Assembly (NCBI GenBank): GCA_012798935.1
Contig: JAAZMG010000305.1
Location: forward strand, 1-5,097
DNA from: Tissierellia bacterium
GTDB taxonomy: Bacteria; Bacillota; Clostridia; Tissierellales; Tepidimicrobiaceae
Direction: 5' to 3'
Length of the DNA stretch: 5,097 nt
In this document: positions 1 to 5,097 of the stretch, piece by piece
How the letters are laid out: each line of letters begins with the position of its first letter
Position numbering within the stretch: the first letter of the stretch is position 1
Made by a program: the position numbers and the translations under genes
Notes under the pieces: generated by a model
The model's database searches: none
Told to the model about the DNA's origin: nothing
The model's input: only the letters and a program-made list of their open reading frames with translations

Positions 1-1455
1 ATATTTGTAGTTTTCTGGTTTTCGTTTATGCAACAATACCAAGGAGGAGGCAGTAGGGTTATGTCCTTTGGGAAAAGCAAGGCTAGGCTGCATAAAGAAG
101 AAGATGGAAAGATAGTTACTTTTGATGATGTTGCTAGTTTAGAAGAGGAAAAAGAAGAGCTTAAGGAAATAGTGGATTTTTTAAAAAGTCCAAGAAAATA
201 TATTGAAATTGGCGCTAGAATTCCTAAGGGAGTTTTATTAGTAGGGCCTCCGGGAACTGGTAAAACTTATTTAAGTAGGGCAGTAGCAGGAGAAGCAGGA
301 GTGCCATTCTTTAGTATTTCTGGTTCTGATTTTGTTGAAATGTTTGTAGGTGTAGGAGCAAGCAGGGTTAGAGATTTATTTGAGCAAGCTAAGAAAAATG
401 CACCTTGTATAGTGTTTATAGATGAAATCGATGCAGTAGGAAGAAGAAGAGGGGCAGGACTTGGTGGAGGACACGATGAAAGGGAGCAAACCTTAAACCA
501 ACTATTAGTTGAGATGGATGGGTTTGGGACCAATGAAGGAATAATCGTCATGGCAGCAACTAATAGACCTGATATATTAGACCCGGCTATTTTAAGACCA
601 GGTAGATTTGATAGACAAATATATGTAGGACTTCCAGATATTAAAGGTAGGGAACAAATTCTTAAAGTTCATACTAGAAATAAACCATTAGATGATGATG
701 TAGACCTACAGGTTGTTGCAAAAAGGACTCCAGGGTTTACACCAGCAGATTTAGAAAACTTGACTAATGAAGCAGCATTATTAACAGCTAGAATGAACCT
801 AGATAAGATTACTATGGAAATTATAGACGAGGCTTCAATAAAAGTAGTTGCAGGACCAGAAAAGAAAAGTAAGGTTATTAGTGAAAAGGAAAGAAGGCTT
901 ACAGCATATCACGAAGCAGGTCATGCAATCACTGCACGACTTCTTCCAAATACGGATCCAGTTCATATGGTGACTATTATTCCAAGGGGAATGGCAGGTG
1001 GATTTACAGCCTATTTACCAGAGGAAGATAGATATTATATGACTAAAAAACAAATGGAAGATGAATTAGTTCAATTATTAGGTGGTAGAGTTGCAGAAGC
1101 CTTAGTATTAGAAGATATAAGTACAGGAGCTCAAAATGATATTGAAAGAGCAACTAAAGTAGCAAGAAGAATGGTTACTCACTATGGTATGAGTAGCAAA
1201 CTAGGTCCAATGACTTACGGTACTGATGAAGAAGAGGTGTTTGTAGGAAGAGACCTTGGTAGATCAAGAAACTATAGTGAGGAAGTAGCTGCAGCTATAG
1301 ATAGTGAGATGAGAGGGTTAATAGACAGGGCATATAATAAAGCTGAAGAATTATTAAAAGAAAATATAAATATACTCCACAAAGTAGCAGAAGCACTTCT
1401 TGAAAGAGAAACTCTTGATGGAAAAGAATTTGAAGAAATATTTGTTAGTATATAA
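1..1455 (+). CDS. ftsH: ATP-dependent zinc metalloprotease FtsH, 5'-truncated by window edge
   Basis: FtsH is a membrane-anchored hexameric AAA+ protease that unfolds and degrades membrane proteins and short-lived regulators at the cytoplasmic face. The reading frame is open from base 1. The first nine codons (IFVVFWFSF) are the end of transmembrane helix 2, so the ATG at 28 is internal, not the start. The 484 residues seen include Walker A GPPGTGKT (fragment residues 82-89), the FVG pore loop (115-117), Walker B with IDEID (140-144), and the second region of homology with arginine fingers Arg199 and Arg202 in RPGR. The zinc site HEAGH is at 304-308, and the third zinc ligand is Asp380 in GAQND. 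All catalytic residues are intact. Family members have about 600-650 residues, so roughly 110-130 are missing: helix 1 and the extracytoplasmic domain. The protein stops soon after the protease domain, with little tail. Its promoter is outside the window, and a terminator closes the unit. Confidence 0.97.
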   Translation: MFVVFWFSFMQQYQGGGSRVMSFGKSKARLHKEEDGKIVTFDDVASLEEEKEELKEIVDFLKSPRKYIEIGARIPKGVLLVGPPGTGKTYLSRAVAGEAGVPFFSISGSDFVEMFVGVGASRVRDLFEQAKKNAPCIVFIDEIDAVGRRRGAGLGGGHDEREQTLNQLLVEMDGFGTNEGIIVMAATNRPDILDPAILRPGRFDRQIYVGLPDIKGREQILKVHTRNKPLDDDVDLQVVAKRTPGFTPADLENLTNEAALLTARMNLDKITMEIIDEASIKVVAGPEKKSKVISEKERRLTAYHEAGHAITARLLPNTDPVHMVTIIPRGMAGGFTAYLPEEDRYYMTKKQMEDELVQLLGGRVAEALVLEDISTGAQNDIERATKVARRMVTHYGMSSKLGPMTYGTDEEEVFVGRDLGRSRNYSEEVAAAIDSEMRGLIDRAYNKAEELLKENINILHKVAEALLERETLDGKEFEEIFVSI

Positions 1456-1491
1456 AAAAAGTAGCTAAATTTTAATTTAGCTACTTTTTTT
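1454..1491 (+). terminator. Rho-independent terminator of ftsH
   Basis: A perfect 10-bp stem (1461-1470 with 1475-1484) closes a TTTA loop and is followed by seven Ts (1485-1491). A run of seven As (1454-1460) precedes it and can pair with the T run, giving up to 17 bp. The symmetry means it could stop transcription from either side, although no convergent gene is seen. The last two bases of the ftsH stop codon TAA are the first two of the A-tract. It separates ftsH from the mutase operon. Confidence 0.93.
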
Positions 1492-1546
1492 ACTATTATC
1501 CAAGAAAAAAATAAAATTTTTCGTAAAAAGAAGGAATATTAAGGGT

Positions 1547-1555
1547 TTTGTAGAA
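1547..1555 (+). promoter_or_regulatory. Possible Spo0A-box-like motif (TTTGTAGAA)
   Basis: TTTGTAGAA differs by one base from the classical 0A box TTTGTCGAA recognised by the response regulator Spo0A in endospore-forming Firmicutes. It sits about 57 bases upstream of the -35 box of the mutase promoter, inside a short G-containing patch (GAAGGAATATTAAGGG, 1530-1545, then the box) in otherwise A/T-only DNA. A single near-match in AT-rich sequence can arise by chance, so this is only a candidate. Confidence 0.22.
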
Positions 1556-1570
1556 TATAAATTTATGGCA

Positions 1571-1616
1571 TGCAATATTTACTTCATTTAAAAAACAAAT
1601 TGAAATTAATATTGCA
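1571..1616. repeat. Imperfect inverted repeat upstream of the mutase operon, possible operator
   Basis: TGCAATATT (1571-1579) and AATATTGCA (1608-1616) are perfect 9-base inverted arms. Inside them the dyad continues imperfectly: A1581 can pair with T1606, and TTCATTT (1583-1589) pairs with AAATTGAA (1597-1604) with one bulged T, around an A-rich centre. The right arm overlaps the proposed -35 box (1612-1617). It lies upstream of the likely transcription start, so it would act as DNA, for example as a repressor or activator site, rather than as an RNA hairpin. The symmetry is directly visible; the function is a guess, and AT-rich DNA produces such dyads by chance. Confidence 0.35.
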
Positions 1617-1641
1617 AAATCTATAGGTTTGTTATTATAAT
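1612..1641 (+). promoter_or_regulatory. Predicted sigma-A promoter of the methylmalonyl-CoA mutase operon
   Basis: A consensus -10 box TATAAT (1636-1641) lies 18 bases downstream of TTGCAA (1612-1617), which matches four of six bases of the -35 consensus TTGACA. Transcription would start near 1648 and leave a 5' leader of about 53 bases before the ATG at 1701. That is too short for a cobalamin riboswitch, and no such fold is evident. The position, just after the ftsH terminator and before a tight four-gene cluster, fits an operon promoter. The remaining intergenic DNA holds no convincing gene. Confidence 0.6.
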
Positions 1642-1684
1642 AGATAATGGATAGAATTTTACGCCAATTATACTTTTCCAATAT

Positions 1685-1691
1685 AAGGAGG
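1685..1691 (+). promoter_or_regulatory. Ribosome binding site that sets the mutase start
   Basis: AAGGAGG sits nine bases before the ATG at 1701. The in-frame ATG at 1647 has no such site and falls on the predicted transcription start. The 18 residues it would add do not resemble family members, whose homology begins just after 1701. The start is therefore placed at 1701. Confidence 0.9.
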
Positions 1692-1700
1692 CTAGGAAAT

Positions 1701-3380
1701 ATGTTTGATGAGAAAGAACTAAAGGAAATTAAAAAGGGTAAAAACAAATGGGCGGAAGAGACGGTTAAAAAAGCTATTAGTAGATTTCCAGAGAGAAAAG
1801 AAAAATTTACAACGGGATCTAATTTAAAGGTGGATAGATTATATACACCAGTAGATGTGGAAAATTCAAATTATAATGAAAAATTGGGATTTCCAGGAGA
1901 ATACCCTTTTACTAGAGGGGTGCAACCTACTATGTATAGGGGTAGGTTATGGACTATGAGGCAATATGCAGGATTTGCCACGGCAGAGGAATCTAATAAA
2001 AGATATAAATATTTATTAGCTCAAGGACAAACTGGATTAAGTGTTGCCTTTGATCTACCTACACAAGTAGGATATGATTCAGACCATGGTTTATCTGAAG
2101 GAGAAGTAGGAAAAGTTGGAGTTGCCATTGACTCCCTAAAGGATATGGAAATACTATTTGATGGTATACCTTTAGATAAGGTTAGTACTTCCATGACTAT
2201 TAATGCGCCGGCAAGTATCTTGTTAGCTATGTATATCGCTGTGGCGGAGAAGCAAGGAGTATCTAAGGATAAACTACGAGGAACCATTCAAAATGATATA
2301 TTAAAGGAATATATCGCAAGAGGAACTTACATATTTCCACCGCAGCAGTCTATGAGACTTATAACCAATATATTTGAATATTGCTCCAAAGAAGTTCCTA
2401 AATGGAACACCATAAGTATTAGTGGCTATCATATTAGGGAAGCTGGCTCCACTGCAGTTCAAGAAGTAGCATTTACACTAGCAGATGGGATTGCTTATGT
2501 AGAAGCAGCTATTGAAGCAGGATTAGATGTAGATGATTTTGCTCCAAGATTATCTTTCTTTTTCAATGCACATAATGATTTATTAGAAGAAGTAGCTAAA
2601 TATAGAGCGGCAAGAAGATTATGGGCTAAGATCATGAAAGAAAGATTTAATGCAAAAAAAGAAAAATCCTTAATGTTAAAATTCCATACACAAACAGCAG
2701 GTTCTACACTAACAGCTCAACAACCAGATAATAATATAGTTAGAGTAACCATACAAACATTGGCAGCGGTTCTAGGAGGGACTCAGTCCTTACACACAAA
2801 TTCAAAAGATGAAGCTTTAGCATTGCCTACAGAGGAAGCAGTTAGAATTGCCTTAAGGACTCAACAAATAGTGGCCCATGAATCAGGAGTAGGGGAAACT
2901 GTAGATCCACTAGCTGGTTCCTACTACATAGAAAATTTAACAGATAGGATAGAAAAGGAAGCTGTAGAATATATTAAAAAGATTGATAAATTAGGTGGAG
3001 CACCAAAGGCCATAGAAAAAGGATATATTCAAAAAGAAATTCAAAACTCTGCATACAATTATCAAATGGAAATTGAATCAAAAGAAAGAATTGTAATAGG
3101 GGTTAACAAATTCCAAGTTGAAGAAGAGCATCATAGGGATATTCTAAAAGTTGACCCAGAAGTTGAGAGACTACAGAAACAAAAACTTAAAGCATTAAAG
3201 GAAGAAAGAAATAATATAGAAGTGAAAAATAAGTTAAGAGAATTAAAAACCATAGCCAAGACTTCTAAAAATTTAATGCCTTATATATTAGACGCGGTTA
3301 AAGCTTATACAACATTAGGGGAGATTTGTGACGTTTTAAGAGAAGTATTTGGCGAATATGAGCAATCTGTAATATTATAA
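1701..3380 (+). CDS. mcmA1: Methylmalonyl-CoA mutase, catalytic (large) subunit, split type
   Basis: This 559-residue protein is the substrate-binding TIM-barrel subunit of adenosylcobalamin-dependent methylmalonyl-CoA mutase, which interconverts (R)-methylmalonyl-CoA and succinyl-CoA by a radical rearrangement. Near its N-terminus it has RFPERKE and the long conserved block from GFPGEYPFTRG through TMRQYAGF. Tyr89 (RQYAGF), Arg207 (EYIARGTY) and His244 (SGYHIREAG) occupy the same numbers as the known active-site residues of the Propionibacterium shermanii enzyme. Tyr and Arg at the first two places indicate methylmalonyl-CoA. Isobutyryl-CoA mutases have Phe and Gln there, and 2-hydroxyisobutyryl-CoA mutases have Ile and Gln. 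HTQTAGSTLTAQQP, GGTQSLHTNS and DPLAGSYY are also intact. The last 80 or so residues are a charged helical linker. No B12 domain is fused; it is supplied by the next gene, 24 bases downstream. The symbol is borrowed from split mutases elsewhere. Confidence 0.95.
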   Translation: MFDEKELKEIKKGKNKWAEETVKKAISRFPERKEKFTTGSNLKVDRLYTPVDVENSNYNEKLGFPGEYPFTRGVQPTMYRGRLWTMRQYAGFATAEESNKRYKYLLAQGQTGLSVAFDLPTQVGYDSDHGLSEGEVGKVGVAIDSLKDMEILFDGIPLDKVSTSMTINAPASILLAMYIAVAEKQGVSKDKLRGTIQNDILKEYIARGTYIFPPQQSMRLITNIFEYCSKEVPKWNTISISGYHIREAGSTAVQEVAFTLADGIAYVEAAIEAGLDVDDFAPRLSFFFNAHNDLLEEVAKYRAARRLWAKIMKERFNAKKEKSLMLKFHTQTAGSTLTAQQPDNNIVRVTIQTLAAVLGGTQSLHTNSKDEALALPTEEAVRIALRTQQIVAHESGVGETVDPLAGSYYIENLTDRIEKEAVEYIKKIDKLGGAPKAIEKGYIQKEIQNSAYNYQMEIESKERIVIGVNKFQVEEEHHRDILKVDPEVERLQKQKLKALKEERNNIEVKNKLRELKTIAKTSKNLMPYILDAVKAYTTLGEICDVLREVFGEYEQSVIL

Positions 3381-3404
3381 TTGAATATATAGGAGGTATA
3401 GAAA

Positions 3405-3800
3405 ATGGAAAGACCTATTAGAGTGTTAGTAGCTAAACCAGGATTAGATGGTCATGATAGAGGCGCCAAGGTTATTGCTAGATCGTTAAGGGATGCAGGT
3501 ATGGAGGTAATCTATACAGGACTTAGACAAACCCCAGAGCAAATAGTAGCGGCTGCAATTCAAGAAGATGTTGATGTAGTAGCCATGAGTATATTATCTG
3601 GAGCTCATAATCATCTTTTTCCTAAGGTGGCAAAGCTTTTGAGGGAAGAAGGGGTAGATGATATGCTTATTATAGGTGGAGGAGTAATACCAGATGGAGA
3701 CATACCTTTTTTAAAGGAATCAGGAATAGAAGAAATATTTACTCCAGGAACATCTACTACACAGGTTATAGAATATATTAAGAACAACCTAAAAAGATAA
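3405..3800 (+). CDS. mcmA2: Methylmalonyl-CoA mutase, cobalamin-binding (small) subunit
   Basis: This 131-residue protein is a stand-alone B12-binding Rossmann-like domain, equivalent to the C-terminal domain of fused methylmalonyl-CoA mutases. It shows the base-off/His-on signature: Asp15-x-His17-x-x-Gly20 in LDGHDRG, with His17 as the lower axial cobalt ligand and Lys11 four residues before the Asp. Ser62-x-Leu64 (SIL) and the glycine turn Gly91-Gly93 (IIGGGVIP) follow; these line the nucleotide-tail pocket. It should pair with the catalytic subunit encoded just upstream to form the active enzyme. AGGAGGT at 3391-3397 is seven bases before the ATG, so translation should be strong. Similar small subunits serve isobutyryl-CoA and 2-hydroxyisobutyryl-CoA mutases. 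The assignment to methylmalonyl-CoA therefore rests on the partner's active site and on the neighbouring epimerase. Confidence 0.95.
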   Translation: MERPIRVLVAKPGLDGHDRGAKVIARSLRDAGMEVIYTGLRQTPEQIVAAAIQEDVDVVAMSILSGAHNHLFPKVAKLLREEGVDDMLIIGGGVIPDGDIPFLKESGIEEIFTPGTSTTQVIEYIKNNLKR

Positions 3801-3803
3801 TAC

Positions 3804-3810
3804 AGGTGGT
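3804..3810 (+). promoter_or_regulatory. Ribosome binding site for the TTG-started meaB
   Basis: AGGTGGT, one mismatch from AGGAGGT, lies seven bases before the TTG at 3818. An in-frame TAA (3815-3817) stands immediately before the TTG, so no earlier start is possible. The next in-frame ATG, at codon 21, would remove conserved N-terminal sequence. The weaker site and weaker start codon suggest lower output than from the mutase genes. Confidence 0.8.
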
Positions 3811-3817
3811 GCTTTAA

Positions 3818-4753
3818 TTGAACATAGAGGAAGGACTTTTAAAGGGAGAAAAAAGAGCCTGTGCTAGGCTTATAACCATGCTAGAAAACAATGACCAAGG
3901 GGCAATAGATATAATTAAAAAATTATATAAGCATACAGGGAGAGCCTATGTAATAGGAGTTACAGGACCTCCTGGTAGTGGAAAAAGTACCCTTACAGAT
4001 AGATTGACAAAAGAACTTAGGAAAAAAAATAAAAAGGTTGGAATTATAGCAATAGACCCAACGAGCCCTTTTACAGGAGGAGCTATTTTAGGGGATAGAA
4101 TTCGTATGAAGGATTTATCCTTGGACAAAGGTGTATTTATAAGAAGTATGGGAACAAGAGGTTCTTTAGGAGGAATGTCTAAGGCTACCTGGGGCGCTAT
4201 AAAAGTGTTAGATATATATGGAGCAGATTATATCTTTATTGAAACCGTAGGAGTAGGTCAATCAGAGATAGATATTGTAAAAATAGCCCATACAGTATTA
4301 ATGGTAATGGTGCCAAATTTAGGAGATGATATTCAGGCTATAAAGGCAGGCATAATGGAAATAGCAGATGTATTTGCTATCAATAAGGCAGATTTAGGTG
4401 GGGCGAACAAGACCCAATTAGAAATAGAGATGAATTTAGACTTAAATGAAAAAAAAGATTATAGACCTTCCATAGTACAAGTATCTGCTAGCAAAAATGA
4501 AAATATAGATAAAGTAATCAAAAAATTATCGGAACATAGAAAGTATTTAGATGAAACTGGTGAAATGATAGAAAGAAGAAAAAGAAATGCAAAGCTGGAA
4601 GTAATAAGATTGGTAGAAGAAGAATTGATGGATTTAATAATGAATAAGGCCCTAGAGGAGGATATGTTAGAGATTTTATCTGAGCAAATTATCTCTAGGG
4701 ATATAGACCCTTATTCTGCTAAAGATAATATATTGAAGCTTATAAAAAAGTAG
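3818..4753 (+). CDS. meaB: Methylmalonyl-CoA mutase-associated GTPase MeaB (ArgK family)
   Basis: MeaB is a G3E-class P-loop GTPase that binds methylmalonyl-CoA mutase, gates adenosylcobalamin delivery and protects the enzyme from inactivation. The 311 residues match the family's usual length of about 310-330. Visible motifs are the P-loop GPPGSGKS (50-57), DPTSPFTGGAILGDRIRM (80-97), TRGSLGG (113-119), ETVGVGQSE (142-150), GDDIQAIK (169-176) and the guanine-specificity motif NKAD (189-192). Glu142, Asp170 and Lys176 appear to correspond to Glu154, Asp182 and Lys188 of Methylobacterium extorquens MeaB, a constant offset of 12; this alignment is from memory. The C-terminal region, with DPYSAKDNIL near the end, is typical of the dimerisation part. 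The start is TTG, forced by the TAA directly before it. The older ArgK name (arginine transport kinase) is probably a misassignment for this family. It lies 17 bases after the cobalamin subunit gene. Confidence 0.96.
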   Translation: MNIEEGLLKGEKRACARLITMLENNDQGAIDIIKKLYKHTGRAYVIGVTGPPGSGKSTLTDRLTKELRKKNKKVGIIAIDPTSPFTGGAILGDRIRMKDLSLDKGVFIRSMGTRGSLGGMSKATWGAIKVLDIYGADYIFIETVGVGQSEIDIVKIAHTVLMVMVPNLGDDIQAIKAGIMEIADVFAINKADLGGANKTQLEIEMNLDLNEKKDYRPSIVQVSASKNENIDKVIKKLSEHRKYLDETGEMIERRKRNAKLEVIRLVEEELMDLIMNKALEEDMLEILSEQIISRDIDPYSAKDNILKLIKK

Positions 4754-4758
4754 GAGGT
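4752..4758 (+). promoter_or_regulatory. Ribosome binding site of mce overlapping the meaB stop codon
   Basis: AGGAGGT begins at the second base of the meaB TAG stop (4751-4753) and lies seven bases before the ATG at 4766. The nearer ATG at 4759 is followed at once by TAA in its frame and is not a start. The overlap suggests coupled translation of meaB and the epimerase gene. Confidence 0.85.
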
Positions 4759-4765
4759 ATGTAAA

Positions 4766-5097
4766 ATGGTAAAGAAGGTAGACCATATTGGTATAGCTGT
4801 GAAGGATTTAGGGGAAACATTGAAATTTTATGAGGAAGTACTAGGGATTAAATCTATTAATACAGAGATAGTGGAAGAACAAAGAGTAAAGGTAGCTTTT
4901 TTACCAATAGGAGATACGGAAATAGAACTATTAGAGTCAACAGAAGAAGGTGGCCCTATATCCAAATTTATAGAAAAGAGGGGAGAAGGCATCCAACATA
5001 TTGCTTATAGAGTAGATAATATAGAAAAGGTTATAGAGGAAATTAAAGCTAAAGGAATAAGAATGATAGATGAAAAGCCAAGATATGGTGCTGGAGG
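4766..5097 (+). CDS. mce: Methylmalonyl-CoA epimerase, 3'-truncated by window edge
   Basis: This gene was found by translating the right edge. It runs open for 110 codons plus two bases and begins MVKKVDHIGIAVKDL, the usual opening of the vicinal-oxygen-chelate (glyoxalase-like) methylmalonyl-CoA epimerases. These enzymes interconvert the (R) and (S) forms of methylmalonyl-CoA, linking the mutase, which uses (R), to carboxylases and decarboxylases that use (S). Three of four expected metal ligands are visible: His7 (DHIG), Glu54 (EIELLE) and His78 (IQHIAYRV). Propionibacterium has Gln at the second position. The fourth, a C-terminal Glu, would lie about 20-25 residues beyond the window, given a usual length near 130-136. 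GEGIQHIAYRVDNI and the PRYGAGG segment at the edge are characteristic of the family. The gene lies 12 bases after meaB, with a strong ribosome binding site. Confidence 0.94.
   Translation, partial: MVKKVDHIGIAVKDLGETLKFYEEVLGIKSINTEIVEEQRVKVAFLPIGDTEIELLESTEEGGPISKFIEKRGEGIQHIAYRVDNIEKVIEEIKAKGIRMIDEKPRYGAG

Noticed and set aside
28..30. ATG at 28 as the ftsH start
   Set aside because: The frame is open to base 1 and the preceding codons encode the end of a conserved transmembrane helix, so the ATG is internal to a gene cut by the window edge.
267..551. Minus-strand open frame inside ftsH
   Set aside because: It is antisense to the intact, strongly conserved AAA+ domain and has no start signals of its own.
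1565..1591. Eight-codon leader peptide frame (MACNIYFI) in the spacer
   Set aside because: It has no ribosome binding site at a useful distance and lies upstream of the predicted transcription start.
1669..1674. Second -10-like box TATACT in the mutase leader
   Set aside because: No -35 element lies at a suitable distance, and TATAAT at 1636-1641 is better in sequence and partner.
1647..1700. 18-codon N-terminal extension of the mutase from the ATG at 1647
   Set aside because: It has no ribosome binding site, it coincides with the predicted transcription start, and its sequence is unlike the family. AAGGAGG is well placed for the ATG at 1701.
1496..1747. 83-codon minus-strand open frame rich in Phe, Ile and Leu
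   Set aside because: It reads A/T-rich spacer and the 5' end of the mutase in reverse. It has no ribosome binding site or family resemblance, and its composition is that expected of noncoding DNA.
2021..2287. Minus-strand open frame inside the mutase gene
   Set aside because: It is antisense to conserved mutase sequence; it is a shadow frame.
3946..4128. Minus-strand open frame inside meaB
   Set aside because: It is antisense to the P-loop region of meaB; it is a shadow frame.

Overview
The window is AT-rich, with strong AGGAGG-type ribosome binding sites, purine-biased coding strands and A/T-rich codon choice. This points to a low-GC Gram-positive anaerobe of the Clostridia/Tissierellia type. 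That assignment is inferred from composition and family resemblance, not from a database search. All genes lie on the + strand.

Positions 1-1455 hold the 3' part of ftsH, the membrane-bound AAA+ zinc protease. Its first transmembrane helix and extracytoplasmic domain lie before the window. The gene ends in a strong intrinsic terminator (1454-1491) whose A-tract begins inside the stop codon. A 209-base intergenic region follows (1492-1700). It holds a plausible sigma-A promoter (1612-1641), an imperfect palindrome overlapping its -35 box (1571-1616), and a weak Spo0A-box-like motif (1547-1555). No B12 riboswitch is apparent.

From 1701 to the right edge runs a tight four-gene operon for adenosylcobalamin-dependent methylmalonyl-CoA metabolism. 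It encodes the catalytic mutase subunit (1701-3380), a separate cobalamin-binding subunit (3405-3800), the G-protein chaperone MeaB (3818-4753, TTG start) and the first 110 codons of methylmalonyl-CoA epimerase (4766 to the edge). Gaps are 24, 17 and 12 bases, with no terminator between genes.

The proteins form one pathway. The two mutase subunits interconvert succinyl-CoA and (R)-methylmalonyl-CoA. MeaB uses GTP to load and protect the cobalamin cofactor. The epimerase converts (R)- to (S)-methylmalonyl-CoA. Such modules serve propionate formation from succinate, or breakdown of propionate and branched-chain amino acids; the window does not show which direction is used. Substrate-determining residues in the mutase (Tyr89, Arg207, His244) support methylmalonyl-CoA rather than isobutyryl-CoA or 2-hydroxyisobutyryl-CoA.

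I see no undescribed system. The content is a well-known housekeeping gene next to a well-known metabolic operon. The points worth a second look are regulatory details in the intergenic region and the split architecture of the mutase.
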